A stretch of 47,469 nucleotides of DNA from Pseudorhodobacter sp. (GCA_024642045.1 JAHEBX010000006.1:1-47469); one strand, 5' to 3'; shown: positions 1 through 9,263, counted from the stretch's first letter. Program-made: numbers and translations. Notes: generated by a model not told the origin, from the sequence alone.

Positions 1-2700
1 CAGGGTGGCCACCATATCAACCTTGAGGCCGGCCGGAACGTGAACCTGCATCCGAGCTGATCGAATTGCTTCTATCAGGGCGATGACCCAGCCAATACTG
101 CCTTCGCTAAGCACGTCGTGTAGGTCAGGATTATAGGTAGGCCAATCTGTATGGACGAGTAGTTTTTCACGCGTGCCGGTGGTGGCCCAGAGTTCCTCAG
201 TGATAAAAGGCATCATCGGGTGCAGCATGATCATGCACTGATCCAACACCCAAGCCATCGTTGCGCGGGTTTCGGCAGCATCCGGCCCGTCAAACAAGGG
301 TTTGGCGAATTCTACATACCAATCGCAAACTTGGCCCCAAACGAATTTATAAAGTGCATCTGCCGCGCTATCGAAGCGGTAGTTGTCAAGCGCATCGTTT
401 ACGGCAAGCAAGGTCTTTGCGGTTTCAGCGAGAATCCACTTGTTCACCTTTGCGGACGGTTGCGGGGCAGGGCCGGTCTTGTGGCCTTCCCAAACGCCAT
501 TCATTTCGGCGAAACGGCAGGCGTTCCACAGCTTGGTGCCAAAGTTGCGATAGCCCGCGATGCGTTGGGTGTCGAGCTTGAGCGTGCCGCCAAGGCTGGC
601 CATCGCGGCATTGGCAAAGCGCAAGGCATCGGCGCCGAATTCGTCGATGATCTCGAGCGGGTCGATGACGTTGCCCAAGGATTTCGACATCTTCTTGCCC
701 TTGGCGTCGCGCACAAGGCCGTGCAGGTAGACGGTCTTGAACGGAACCTCATCCACCACGGCCAGCTGCATCATCATCATGCGGGCGACCCAGAAGAAGA
801 TGATATCGGCCCCGGTGATCAGGGTCGAGGTGGGGAAATATTTCGCGAGTTCAGGGGTTTGCTCGGGCCACCCAAGGGTGCCGATGGGCCAGAGGCCGGA
901 GGAGAACCATGTGTCGAGCACGTCGGGGTCGCGCCAGACGGGGTAGGTCAGATGGGTCGGGTCCTGGCTGAGGTTATAGTCGGCAAGCGAAGCCGCGAGG
1001 GTTGCCACGGCCGCATGACGGTCGGCCACCTCGACGATGCGAGCTGCGTTGAGCGGGTGGGGCAAGCCTGCAAGGGCGTCGCGGAACTGTTCGGTCACCC
1101 CGTTCAGGTCGGCAGCACAGCGCAGGATCGAGTCGCGGTCGAGATAGCCCCCGTCGCCAAGCACACCAAGGATTTCCACCTCGTCCAGCGCATTGTCGCC
1201 TTCATCATCCTTGAAGCCGGGCGCATCGAGGTCAAGGCCATACCAAACCGGAATCTGGTGGCCCCACCACAATTGGCGCGAGATGCACCACGGCTCGATG
1301 TTCTCCAGCCAGTGGAAATAGGTTTTCTCGCCCGATTCCGGCATGATCTTGGTGGCACCGGAGCGGACAGCCTCCAAAGCGGGTTCCACGATCTTTGCGG
1401 TGTCGACGAACCATTGGTCGGTCAGCATCGGCTCGATGACGACCTTCGAGCGGTCGCCAAAGGGCTGCATGATCTTTTTGGATTCAACAAACGGCTCGCG
1501 GGTCAAATGCTCGCTGCCGGTTTCGGGGTCGATTTCCGACATCAGGATCGAGACGGAGAGGCCAAGCGCGTTGATGTCGGCGATCACGGCCTTGCGGGCC
1601 TCGAACCGATCAAGGCCGCGGTATTTCTCGGGCACGAGGTTAAGACTGTCGACCTCAGACTCGGTCGTGGGCGCGCCTGCCGCGATTTCGCGGGCACGCT
1701 TGACTGCCTCGGCATAAGGCGCCCCGTCAGCACGCATATGGGCGCGGGTGTCCATCAGGCGGTAGCACGGCAAATTGTTGCGTTTGGCGACGGCATAGTC
1801 GTTGAAATCATGCGCGCCGGTGATTTTCACCGCGCCCGAGCCAAAGGTCGGGTCGGGGTATTCATCGGCGATGATCGGGATCAGGCGGTCGCAGAGCGGC
1901 AGGTGCACCATCTTGCCGATGATGGACTGATAACGTGCGTCGGAGGGATGCACCGCAACAGCGCCATCACCCAGCATGGTTTCGGGCCGCGTTGTGGCGA
2001 TCGAGATATAGTCGCGCTTTTCGCGCAGGGTGACCGCGCCGTCTTCGTCTTTTTCAACGTATTCATAGGTTTCGCCATTCGCGAGGCGATATTTGAAATG
2101 CCACATATGGCCCGCGACTTCGAGGTTTTCAACTTCGAGGTCAGATATGGCGGTCTCAAAATGGGGGTCCCAGTTGACCAGACGCTTGCCGCGATAGATC
2201 AGGCCTTTGTTGTACATATCGACAAAGACCTTGGTCACCGCATCGGGGAAGTTGCCCGACATGGTGAAGGCCTCGCGGTCCCAATCACAAGAGGCCCCCA
2301 GCCGTTTGAGCTGGTTGATGATGGTGCCGCCGGATTGATCCTTCCACTCCCAAACCTTGGCCAGGAAGGCGTCGCGGCCCATCTCGCGACGGCTTGGCGC
2401 CTTAGCCTTGGCCAGCTCGCGTTCGACCACCATCTGCGTGGCAATGCCCGCGTGATCGGTGCCAACCTGCCACAGCACATCATGCCCGCGCATGCGGTGC
2501 CACCGGATCAGGATGTCTTGCAAAGTATTGTTGAACGCATGGCCCATATGCAGCGAGCCCGTCACGTTGGGCGGCGGGATCATGATGGAAAATGCCTCCG
2601 AGCCCGCCCGCGCATTCGCGCCCGCAGCCCCGACCTTTTGATCGATCCAGAGCGCAGAGATCCGTGCTTCGGCCTCGGCGGGCGAGAAGGTTTTTTCCAT
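1..2700 (-). CDS. valS: Valyl-tRNA synthetase, C-terminus cut by window edge
   Basis: Cytoplasmic class I aminoacyl-tRNA synthetase that charges tRNA-Val. The track does not list it because it runs off the left edge; I read it on the minus strand from ATG at 2700 ([18 protein letters not shown]), giving 900 visible residues without a stop. The class I signature HMGH is at residues 51-54 within [13 protein letters not shown], and KMSKS is at 670-674. The editing-domain region contains the [10 protein letters not shown] motif. An insertion of roughly 70 residues (around 500-575, before DVLDTWFSS) is typical of alphaproteobacterial ValRS as I know the family. The anticodon-binding domain is present, while the C-terminal coiled coil is outside the window. 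The 840-residue plus-strand ORF over this gene is a shadow. Confidence 0.97.
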   Translation of the reverse strand, partial: MEKTFSPAEAEARISALWIDQKVGAAGANARAGSEAFSIMIPPPNVTGSLHMGHAFNNTLQDILIRWHRMRGHDVLWQVGTDHAGIATQMVVERELAKAKAPSRREMGRDAFLAKVWEWKDQSGGTIINQLKRLGASCDWDREAFTMSGNFPDAVTKVFVDMYNKGLIYRGKRLVNWDPHFETAISDLEVENLEVAGHMWHFKYRLANGETYEYVEKDEDGAVTLREKRDYISIATTRPETMLGDGAVAVHPSDARYQSIIGKMVHLPLCDRLIPIIADEYPDPTFGSGAVKITGAHDFNDYAVAKRNNLPCYRLMDTRAHMRADGAPYAEAVKRAREIAAGAPTTESEVDSLNLVPEKYRGLDRFEARKAVIADINALGLSVSILMSEIDPETGSEHLTREPFVESKKIMQPFGDRSKVVIEPMLTDQWFVDTAKIVEPALEAVRSGATKIMPESGEKTYFHWLENIEPWCISRQLWWGHQIPVWYGLDLDAPGFKDDEGDNALDEVEILGVLGDGGYLDRDSILRCAADLNGVTEQFRDALAGLPHPLNAARIVEVADRHAAVATLAASLADYNLSQDPTHLTYPVWRDPDVLDTWFSSGLWPIGTLGWPEQTPELAKYFPTSTLITGADIIFFWVARMMMMQLAVVDEVPFKTVYLHGLVRDAKGKKMSKSLGNVIDPLEIIDEFGADALRFANAAMASLGGTLKLDTQRIAGYRNFGTKLWNACRFAEMNGVWEGHKTGPAPQPSAKVNKWILAETAKTLLAVNDALDNYRFDSAADALYKFVWGQVCDWYVEFAKPLFDGPDAAETRATMAWVLDQCMIMLHPMMPFITEELWATTGTREKLLVHTDWPTYNPDLHDVLSEGSIGWVIALIEAIRSARMQVHVPAGLKVDMVATL

Positions 2701-3163
2701 GGGCATCGCGGTCTTCCTGATCTGGTTTGCCCCGTGTATTAGCGAAGCTTGGCGGTCAGGAAAAGGGGATTGGGGCGGCGATGGGGCGTTATCCCGAAGT
2801 GTGGCCGTTTTGGCCGCCCATCACCGCGCGGCGTTGGACCCGTCTGTTGCGGCGTTAGGGCGGGCAGAGAGGTCGGTCAGGCCCCGTCGCGCGTCTTGGG
2901 TGCGGCAAAATAGGGCCCCTCGAGATCACATACCCGCTGCGGACCGCGGCTTGCGCCTTTTGCCGATCTGCCGCCGAACGGCGCGCGCATCACGGTCTAT
3001 AGCGATCTTGACCGACCGGATGAGTCGTTTTGCGAAGAGGATGTCGGTCCGCGTCAGACCCTGCCGAGACAGGTGACGGCAAGGCGTGCCCGTCTTGGCG
3101 ATCCTGCGGCAGCCGCGGGTGCGTCCCCCCTCGATGGGGGGCAAGCCCGCACCTGCCCACGGA
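2701..3163. other. Intergenic region between VOC gene and valS
   Basis: This 463-bp gap contains no gene I can name. It must hold the valS promoter on the minus strand. Two very small ORFs are visible: a 37-residue minus-strand ORF (listed separately) and a 25-residue plus-strand ORF beginning [13 protein letters not shown] near 2780. Neither has a convincing ribosome binding site. The longer track ORFs crossing this area (2699..3076 plus and 2926..3453 minus) have no recognisable motifs, and the minus one mostly shadows the VOC gene. Confidence 0.6.
2877..2990 (-). CDS. Possible 37-residue small protein, unknown
   Basis: A short minus-strand ORF reading MRAPFGGRSAKGASRGPQRV and ending ...YFAAPKTRDGA, just upstream of valS and on the same strand. 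A stop codon lies three codons before the ATG, so the ORF cannot be longer. The sequence is basic and glycine-rich, with no membrane segment. There is no clear Shine-Dalgarno sequence. I do not recognise a family. It could be a real small gene or a chance ORF in GC-rich DNA. Confidence 0.2.
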   Translation of the reverse strand: MRAPFGGRSAKGASRGPQRVCDLEGPYFAAPKTRDGA

Positions 3164-3913
3164 TCACGCGGCTCCGACGAGGCCGAGGATGGTGCCCGTC
3201 GGGTCGGTGATTTGCAGCGTGAACTGACCGCCGGGCACAGGGTCAGGGCCGTGCAGGACCTGACCGCCGTTGGCTTTGACCTGCGCGGCCGCAGCCTTGG
3301 TCGAGGCGACGCCGAAATAAGGTTTCCAGTAGGGCGCGGTCTGCGACGTAAAGGTGCCGCCGATATCCGTGCCCCGGTGAGACAGAATATGGTAGCTCGC
3401 ATCTGGCCCCATCGCCATCGAGCGCGCGACGGTCCAGCCAAACAGGCTGCCATAAAACGGCAGCGCGGCCTTGGTATCCGAGGTGATCAGGTCTTGCCAT
3501 TGACCGTGGCCCAGTTTGTCTGGCGCAAAGGCGGGCGTGCCTGGGTTTTGCATCGGCAGCGGCTGCAGAATGCCAAATCGCGCGCCTTGCGGGTCGCTGA
3601 GCACGCCAAAGCGGCCGGTGCCCGGGATGTCGGCGGCGGGCTGAAGCACTTTCGCGCCCAAAGCCAGCGCCTCTTTCACCGTCGCATCGGCATCCTCGAC
3701 CGAAATGTAGATCTGCCAGCCAGCAGGGTGCGCGTCATCTGCCGTGTGCAGGCCTGCGATCATCGCCCCGTCTCTTGCGCCCAGCAGATAGCTCATCCCC
3801 TGCATCCCGGCATCGCGCCAGCTCCAGCCCAGGGCCTCGGCGTAAAACCTCTGAACGGCGGCGGGGTCTTTGCTGGCCAGTTCATACCAGCAAGGCGTTC
3901 CGTGATCTGACAT
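3164..3913 (-). CDS. VOC family protein with two glyoxalase-like domains
   Basis: A 249-residue soluble protein of the vicinal oxygen chelate superfamily. Two tandem domains are visible. The first starts GTPCWYELASKDPAAVQRFYAEALGW (about residues 4-120), and the second starts PDKLGHGQWQDLITSDTKAALPFYGSLFGW (about 130-249). Each carries the beta-alpha-beta layout of glyoxalase/bleomycin-resistance/dioxygenase modules. The substrate cannot be told. I chose the ATG at 3913 (MSDHGTPCW) over the track start at 3928 because GGAAAGG lies just upstream and overlaps the extra codons. It follows the AsnC regulator by 48 bp on the same strand, so the two may be cotranscribed. Confidence 0.85.
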   Translation of the reverse strand: MSDHGTPCWYELASKDPAAVQRFYAEALGWSWRDAGMQGMSYLLGARDGAMIAGLHTADDAHPAGWQIYISVEDADATVKEALALGAKVLQPAADIPGTGRFGVLSDPQGARFGILQPLPMQNPGTPAFAPDKLGHGQWQDLITSDTKAALPFYGSLFGWTVARSMAMGPDASYHILSHRGTDIGGTFTSQTAPYWKPYFGVASTKAAAAQVKANGGQVLHGPDPVPGGQFTLQITDPTGTILGLVGAA

Positions 3914-3961
3914 GGCCTTTCCTTTCAACGGCAGGGATGTCTGCGACCGATCATAGCGGCA

Positions 3962-4393
3962 TCAGACCGCGCGATCCAGCCGGGTCGACAGGTGGATCAG
4001 GCTTTCCGACGATTTCACCCCAACCAGCGCGCCGATCTGATCCAGCACACCATCCAGCACTTGGGTATTTTCGGCCGCGATCTGCAGCAGCAGATCAAAG
4101 CGCCCCGAGGTGGTAAACACACGCTCGACTTCGCCAATGGCCTTGAGCCGGCTCAGGATGGCGGCCTGCGCGCGCGGCTCGATGCTCAGCAGAACCGAGG
4201 CGCGCAGCCGCCCCTGCCTTGCCCCTTCGCCCAGTTTCAGCGTGTATCCGGCGATGACGCCCGTGGTCTCCAGCCGCTCGAGCCGCGCCTGAATCGTCGA
4301 GCGGGCGACCTTGAGCCTGCGCGCCAGAGTGGCCACGGACATCCGTGCATCGGCCCCCAGCAGCGCCAATATGTTGCGATCCAGTTCGTCCAT
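3962..4393 (-). CDS. Lrp/AsnC family transcriptional regulator
   Basis: A 143-residue DNA-binding regulator. Residues 1-60 form the N-terminal winged helix-turn-helix (MDELDRNILALLGADARMSVATLARRL...STIQARLERLE). The remainder is the RAM/AsnC effector-binding domain, with FTTSGRFDLLLQI matching the usual 'V.G..D..L.V' segment. Family members bind amino acids or related amines and act as dimers or octamers. It is divergently oriented to the ornithine decarboxylase gene, so control of that gene and of itself is the simplest inference. A TATAAT-like -10 and a TTCGT/ACGAA inverted repeat lie just upstream, and AAGGA at 4404-4408 is its ribosome binding site. Confidence 0.92.
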   Translation of the reverse strand: MDELDRNILALLGADARMSVATLARRLKVARSTIQARLERLETTGVIAGYTLKLGEGARQGRLRASVLLSIEPRAQAAILSRLKAIGEVERVFTTSGRFDLLLQIAAENTQVLDGVLDQIGALVGVKSSESLIHLSTRLDRAV

Positions 4394-4410
4394 GCAATAT
4401 GCATCCTTTT

Positions 4411-4427
4411 TTCGTCATTATAACGAA
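4411..4427. promoter_or_regulatory. Inverted repeat TTCGT-N7-ACGAA, candidate AsnC operator
   Basis: TTCGTCATTATAACGAA is a 5+7+5 inverted repeat directly in front of the AsnC-type gene. On the minus strand it contains TATAAT (4417-4422), placed about 24 bp before the ATG, so a protein bound here would cover the regulator's own -10 box. This suggests autoregulation and possibly control of the divergent odc gene. The assignment to AsnC is inference. Confidence 0.45.
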
Positions 4428-4525
4428 GAAATCTTACATTTATATAGTTTTGTTCGGTGAAGTTGTACCCCATATGCGACATCCTAAGTTGCAGGAAAAG
4501 GGCGGCTCATACGCACCTGGCCTGG

Positions 4526-4553
4526 TTGGAAAAACCATGCTTGTGCCTATAAA
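4526..4553 (+). promoter_or_regulatory. Candidate odc promoter
   Basis: TTGGAA (4526-4531) and TATAAA (4548-4553) are separated by 16 bp, giving a sigma-70-like promoter with a leader of about 70 nt before the ATG at 4631. It is a visual match only. An alternative -35 (TTGACA, 4575-4580) lacks a good -10 at proper spacing. Confidence 0.35.
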
Positions 4554-4630
4554 GTCGGCGCGCCCTTGTTATTTTTGACAGCGGCAACGATAAAGGCACT
4601 CCTATTTTGTTGGCAGAAAGGAACACGCCG

Positions 4631-5776
4631 ATGGGCCTGTCCAAGACGATCTGGACCAATCCGACCGAATATCTGCGCAATCAGCATCCGGAGAATCCGG
4701 TGCTGTTTTTCGCACCGCAAGCCGTGCAAGCGGTGGCGCGGAAATTCCTGCAGGGCTTTCCGGGGCTGGTGACCTATGCGGTCAAGTCGAACCCCGGCGA
4801 AGAGGTGATCGAGAACCTGATCGCTGCAGGAATCAAGGGCTTTGACTGCGCCTCGCCCTTCGAGATTGATCTGATCCGTCGTCTGGCCCCGGATGCCGCG
4901 ATTCACTACCACAACCCCGTGCGCTCGCGCGCCGAGATTGCCCACGCCGTCAAGCGTGAGGTCAAATCCTGGTCGGTGGATTCGCACAGCGAGCTGGCCA
5001 AGCTGATCGAGATGGTTCCCGTCGAGGGCTGCGAAATCTCGGTTCGCTTCAAGCTGCCGGTGGGCGGTGCGGCCTATAACTTTGGCGCCAAGTTCGGGGC
5101 TACGGCCGAGGATGCGGTGGACCTTTTGAAAACCGTGGCGGCTGCGGGCTATATTCCTTCACTGACCTTCCACCCCGGCACGCAATGCACCGATCCTGCG
5201 GCCTGGGCGTCGTATATCCGCGAAGCTGCGGTGATCGCGGCCAACGCGGGCGTCAAGATCAAGCGGCTGAACGTGGGCGGCGGTTTTCCCAATCACCGGG
5301 TCGAGGGGGTGCTGCCGCAGCTGACCGATACATTCATGACCATTGGCGACGTGGCAAAAGAGGCCTTTGGCGCCGACGTGCCTGCGCTGGTCTGCGAGCC
5401 GGGGCGCGCCCTGTGCGGCGATGCCTTTACGCTTGCGTCCAAGGTCAAGGCCGTGCGGGATGACAGCCATGTGTTCCTCAATGACGGGCTTTATGGGTCG
5501 CTGTTCGAGCTGGGTCAGATCGGCATCATCGACCGGATCGAAGTGATCTCGGACGAGGGCACCAAGCGCGAGGGCGAAACGTTGCCGCGCATCTGCTTTG
5601 GCCCGACCTGCGATTCAGTCGACCGTCTGCCCGGCGATGTGCCGTTTCCCTCTGACATTGCCGAGGGGGATTATGTCATCTGGCACGGCATGGGGGCCTA
5701 TTCGACGGTGACCAACAGCCGCTTTAACGGCTTTGGCGAGTTGGGGCTGGTCACGGTCTTGAATCAGGCCGTCTAA
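4631..5776 (+). CDS. Ornithine decarboxylase, eukaryotic-type (fold III PLP)
   Basis: A 381-residue cytoplasmic PLP enzyme of the alanine-racemase-fold decarboxylases (ODC/DapDC/NspC group). K52 in TYAVKSNP is the predicted Schiff-base lysine. A GGGFP loop and CEPGRALCG bind the PLP phosphate and dimer partner. C327 in GPTCDSVD corresponds to the catalytic cysteine of true ornithine decarboxylases, which argues for ornithine (or ornithine/lysine) over diaminopimelate. The product would be putrescine. The ATG at 4631 is preferred to the track TTG at 4607 because AGAAAGGA sits about 8 nt upstream. A strong terminator follows, so it is probably monocistronic. It is divergent from an AsnC regulator and about 3.5 kb upstream of a second putrescine-forming gene. 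Confidence 0.9.
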   Translation: MGLSKTIWTNPTEYLRNQHPENPVLFFAPQAVQAVARKFLQGFPGLVTYAVKSNPGEEVIENLIAAGIKGFDCASPFEIDLIRRLAPDAAIHYHNPVRSRAEIAHAVKREVKSWSVDSHSELAKLIEMVPVEGCEISVRFKLPVGGAAYNFGAKFGATAEDAVDLLKTVAAAGYIPSLTFHPGTQCTDPAAWASYIREAAVIAANAGVKIKRLNVGGGFPNHRVEGVLPQLTDTFMTIGDVAKEAFGADVPALVCEPGRALCGDAFTLASKVKAVRDDSHVFLNDGLYGSLFELGQIGIIDRIEVISDEGTKREGETLPRICFGPTCDSVDRLPGDVPFPSDIAEGDYVIWHGMGAYSTVTNSRFNGFGELGLVTVLNQAV

Positions 5777-5800
5777 TTCCGCCGAAGACGAAACAAAATG

Positions 5801-5842
5801 CGCCCTTGGCTGGACAAACCCGGCCAAGGGCGTAGTTATTTT
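5801..5842 (+). terminator. Rho-independent terminator after odc
   Basis: A perfect 10-bp stem, CGCCCTTGGC (5801-5810) with GCCAAGGGCG (5823-5832), with a 12-nt loop and the T-rich tail TAGTTATTTT. It lies 24 bp after the odc stop codon. Confidence 0.85.
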
Positions 5843-5866
5843 CCAAGAGCGATCTTGGAGGTGAAG

Positions 5867-8152
5867 ATGACGAAGTTTGGCAAAGGTCAGGGCGTTGGGC
5901 GGCTGGAAGATGTTCGACTGCTGACCGGCAAGGGCCGCTATGTGGATGATATTGCACCACCAACGGCACTTTACGGCTATTTCCTGCGCTCGCAGATCGC
6001 ACATGCAACGATTACCCAACTGAACCTGCAAGCGGCGCGCGCGGCCAAGGGCGTGCATCTGGTGGTTGGGGCGGATGATCTGGAGGCGATGGACGTGGTG
6101 CTGGGGATGAGCAGCACCCAAGTGCGCGCCCGCAGCGGCGGCAAAGGGGCCGCCCCCGAGCGCCCGGTTCTGGCCCGCGGCGTCGTGCGCCATGCGGGTG
6201 AGGCGATTGCGCTGGTGGTGGCCGACAGTCTTGCACTGGCGGTAGAGGCGGCGGATCTCATTCAGGTCGATTTCGAGGAACGCGAGGTGATCACCGCGCT
6301 GGTGCCGGGTGGTGCCGACATTCACCGCGAGGCCCCCGGAAATCTGGCCTTTGACTATAGTCTTGGCGACGAGGCGGGGGTGGCGGCGGCGCTGGAGGCC
6401 TCTGCGCATCGGGTGGCGCTGGATGTGGTGCACAACCGGATCATCGTCGCCTCGATGGAGCCGCGCGGTTGCTTTGCCGAATGGGATGGCGCGCGGTTGC
6501 ATCTGGCGGTAAACGGGCAGGGGGTCTGGGTGCAAAAGACCGAGCTTGCCCGCCAGTTAAAGCTGGACCCAGCTTCCGTGCGGGTGACCAACCCCGATGT
6601 CGGCGGCGGCTTCGGGATGAAGGGGATGACCTACCCCGAGTATATCGCCATCGCGGCTGCATCGCGCGCACTGGCGCGCCCCGTGCGCTGGATGTCGGAC
6701 CGGTCCGAGGCGATGCTGACCGACAATGCGGGGCGCGATCTGATTGCCCATGCCGAGATGGGCTTTGACGCTGATCATAAAATCACCGCATTCCGCGTTA
6801 ACATTGTCTCAAATCTTGGTGCGTACAATTCACAGTTCGCACAGATGATTCAGACGGAGCTGTATTCCAAGGTGTTGACCGGCGTTTACGACATCAAAAT
6901 GGCACAGATGGGGGTGTTGGGGGTCTATACCAACACCACGCCAGTTGACGCCTATCGCGGTGCGGGCCGGCCTGAGGCCAATCTGACGATCGAACGGGTG
7001 ATGGATCATGCCGCGCGCGTCTTGGGCGTCGATGGGTTTGATCTGCGGATACGCAATGTGATCAAGGCGTTCCCCTATCCGTTGATTTCGGGGGCCGAGG
7101 TCGATTGCGGCGATTTCGCCAATGTCTTGGCGGTCGCGCGCACGCGGGCGGATGTCGCGGGGTTTGCGGCGCGGCGCGAGGCCTCGGCGGCGCGCGGGCT
7201 GCTGCGCGGCCTTGGAATTGCCAGCTATCTTGAGGCGATCCTTGGCTCGCCGGTGGAAACCGCGCGGGTGGTGCTGGATGCGGACGGGGGGGCCACGCTC
7301 TATGTCGGCACCCAAAGCAACGGGCAGGGGCACGAGACGGTTTATGCTCAGATGTTGTCCGAGCAAACTGGCATCGACGTGGCCTTGATCCGCATTGTGC
7401 AGGGCGACAGCGATGCGATCCCCTCGGGTGGCGGGACGGGCGGGTCACGTTCGGTTACCGTGCAGGGCACCGCGACCAAGGCGGCCGTGGGCACACTTGT
7501 GGCGGGGCTGACCGAGTTTCTGGAAACCGATGTCGGGGTGAAAGACGTGCGCTTTGACGGCGCAGTGTTCTCGGCGCCCAATTCCAACATGAGCCTGACA
7601 ATGGCCGAGGCCGCCGAATGGGCGCGCGAAAAGGACCGCGCGGATCTGCTGGATATCTCTGAAACCATCAAATTGCAGGCGGGGTCTTATCCAAACGGCT
7701 GCCATGTGGTCGAGGTCGAGATTGACCCTGAAACCGGCGCGATGGTGATGGATCGCTATACGGTGGTCGATGATTTCGGCAATCTGATCTCGCCCGAACT
7801 GGTGGCAGGGCAGGTGCATGGCGGCATCGCGCAGGGCTTTGGCCAAGCGGTGACCGAGCTTGCGGTCTATGACGCGCAAGGCCAGTTGCTGACCGGCAGC
7901 TTTATGGATTACGCGCTGCCGCGCGCCTCTGATCTGCCGTTTTTCGAGATTCACCACGCGCCCACCATCACCAAGACCAATCCGCTGGGCATGAAGGGCT
8001 GCGGTGAGGCGGGGACGGTGGGGTCTTGCGGCGCGATTGGCAATGCGGTTTTGGATGCGCTGTCAGCCCGTGGCGTCAAGGCCGTTGATATGCCGTTTAC
8101 CCCCGCGCGACTCTGGCACTGGTTAGAGGAGGCGCGCGCTGTCGCTGTTTGA
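5867..8152 (+). CDS. Xanthine dehydrogenase/CoxL-family molybdopterin-binding large subunit
   Basis: A 761-residue molybdenum hydroxylase large subunit. The start ATG (MTKFGKGQGVGRLED) has GGAGGTG just upstream; the track start at 5798 lies inside the terminator. Residues 1-130 are the aldehyde oxidase/xanthine dehydrogenase a/b hammerhead domain, and the rest binds the Mo-cofactor. AYRGAGR at 362-368 is the form II active-site loop, not the AYxCSFR loop of true CO dehydrogenases. E714 in GCGEAGTVG is the expected catalytic glutamate. The substrate is unknown. The usual FAD and 2Fe-2S partner subunits are absent nearby: an ornithine decarboxylase lies upstream and a DUF2235 gene downstream. 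MoaC and MoeA for its cofactor are encoded 10 kb away. Its stop overlaps the next gene. Confidence 0.88.
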   Translation: MTKFGKGQGVGRLEDVRLLTGKGRYVDDIAPPTALYGYFLRSQIAHATITQLNLQAARAAKGVHLVVGADDLEAMDVVLGMSSTQVRARSGGKGAAPERPVLARGVVRHAGEAIALVVADSLALAVEAADLIQVDFEEREVITALVPGGADIHREAPGNLAFDYSLGDEAGVAAALEASAHRVALDVVHNRIIVASMEPRGCFAEWDGARLHLAVNGQGVWVQKTELARQLKLDPASVRVTNPDVGGGFGMKGMTYPEYIAIAAASRALARPVRWMSDRSEAMLTDNAGRDLIAHAEMGFDADHKITAFRVNIVSNLGAYNSQFAQMIQTELYSKVLTGVYDIKMAQMGVLGVYTNTTPVDAYRGAGRPEANLTIERVMDHAARVLGVDGFDLRIRNVIKAFPYPLISGAEVDCGDFANVLAVARTRADVAGFAARREASAARGLLRGLGIASYLEAILGSPVETARVVLDADGGATLYVGTQSNGQGHETVYAQMLSEQTGIDVALIRIVQGDSDAIPSGGGTGGSRSVTVQGTATKAAVGTLVAGLTEFLETDVGVKDVRFDGAVFSAPNSNMSLTMAEAAEWAREKDRADLLDISETIKLQAGSYPNGCHVVEVEIDPETGAMVMDRYTVVDDFGNLISPELVAGQVHGGIAQGFGQAVTELAVYDAQGQLLTGSFMDYALPRASDLPFFEIHHAPTITKTNPLGMKGCGEAGTVGSCGAIGNAVLDALSARGVKAVDMPFTPARLWHWLEEARAVAV

Positions 8153-9218
8153 TCGCCTTCGTTCCTGGTGGCGCGGTCATCCGACAGCGGAGACCGAGCC
8201 CGCCGCCGCGCCGGAATCCGGGCGGGCGCGTGGATCGGTTGATCATATCATTATTCTGGACGGCACCCTTTCGACGCTGGAACCCGGCCACGAGGGGAAT
8301 TGCGGCATCCTTTTCAAACTGTTGACAGAGGGCGGGCGGTCGGCGCATCGCACCGTCTATTACGAGCCGGGCCTGCAATGGGAAGGCTGGCGGCAATCGA
8401 TGAACATCGTCGAGGGCAAAGGGCTCAATCGCCAGATCCGCCGCGCCTATGGCTGGCTGGCCAGCCACTACCGCGAGGGGGATCGTATTTTTCTGTTCGG
8501 CTATTCGCGCGGCGCCTATGCGGTGCGCAGTCTGGCGGGGGTGATCGACCGGGTCGGTCTGCTGCGGCGCGAACACGCCACCGAGAGGGGCGTGCAGCTT
8601 GCCTATCGCCACTATCAGAATGCGCCCGACTCGACCGCTTCGGCCGCGTTTGCGCGCCGGTTTTGCCATCAACGCCCGATGATCGAAATGGTCGGCGTCT
8701 GGGATACGGTGAAATCACTGGGCATCCGGCTGCCGTTTCTGTGGATGTGGACAGCGCGCAAACATGCGTTCCACAACCACGAGTTGGGCCCCGCGATCCG
8801 TCACGGCTTTCACGCCTTGGCGATTCACGAAACTCGGGTGGCCTTTGAGCCGGTGCTGTGGACCTGCCCGCCGAACTGGCAGGGCAATGTGCAGCAGATG
8901 TGGTTTCGCGGCGCGCATGGCGACATCGGCGGGATGATCGGCGACGATCAGTCTGCGCGGCCCTTGGCGAATATTCCGTTTGTCTGGATGCTGGATCGCG
9001 CGCAAACGGTCGGGCTTGAGCTGCCCGAGGACTGGCGCGGGCGCTATCCTTGCGACCCTGCCGCGCCGATGGTGGGCACGATGCGCGGTTGGGGGATGAT
9101 GTTTCTGTTTCGTCGCAAGCGGCGGATACTGCGCGATCCATCAGAATCTGTGCATCCTTCGGCCGAGGGCCAGCGCCCGTTTTGCTGGACGCCCTGGCCG
9201 CTGACCTTGCTTTTTTGA
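8139..9218 (+). CDS. DUF2235 alpha/beta hydrolase, probable CTG start
   Basis: A 359-residue protein of the DUF2235 family, which includes uncharacterised hydrolases and the Tle1-type phospholipase effectors. The nucleophile elbow GYSRGAY places Ser at residue 123. N-terminal DHIIILDGT matches the family's first strand, and MWFRGAHGDIGG holds the likely acid/His region. There is no signal peptide. The track starts at TTG 8322, which would delete the ILDGT strand. The in-frame region back to the stop at 8124 contains no ATG, GTG or TTG, only CTG codons at 8139 and 8145. AGGAGG (8127-8132) lies 6 nt before CTG 8139, so I choose it. The start overlaps the upstream gene by 14 bp, which suggests translational coupling. 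No VgrG, PAAR or immunity gene is nearby, so a secreted effector role is not supported. Confidence 0.8.
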   Translation: MSLFDRLRSWWRGHPTAETEPAAAPESGRARGSVDHIIILDGTLSTLEPGHEGNCGILFKLLTEGGRSAHRTVYYEPGLQWEGWRQSMNIVEGKGLNRQIRRAYGWLASHYREGDRIFLFGYSRGAYAVRSLAGVIDRVGLLRREHATERGVQLAYRHYQNAPDSTASAAFARRFCHQRPMIEMVGVWDTVKSLGIRLPFLWMWTARKHAFHNHELGPAIRHGFHALAIHETRVAFEPVLWTCPPNWQGNVQQMWFRGAHGDIGGMIGDDQSARPLANIPFVWMLDRAQTVGLELPEDWRGRYPCDPAAPMVGTMRGWGMMFLFRRKRRILRDPSESVHPSAEGQRPFCWTPWPLTLLF

Positions 9219-9263
9219 TCGACAGCGCCGAAGCTGCAGCGGGTCAGACAGGTAGGGGAATTC

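Noticed and set aside
220-2742. 840-residue plus-strand ORF
   Set aside because: Shadow of valS on the minus strand; the antisense reading contains all ValRS motifs.
5867-8152. Aerobic carbon monoxide dehydrogenase
   Set aside because: The active-site loop is AYRGAGR (form II), not AYxCSFR, and CoxM/CoxS are absent.
8139-9218. DUF2235 protein as a type VI secretion phospholipase effector
   Set aside because: No VgrG, PAAR, adaptor or immunity gene nearby; neighbours are metabolic.
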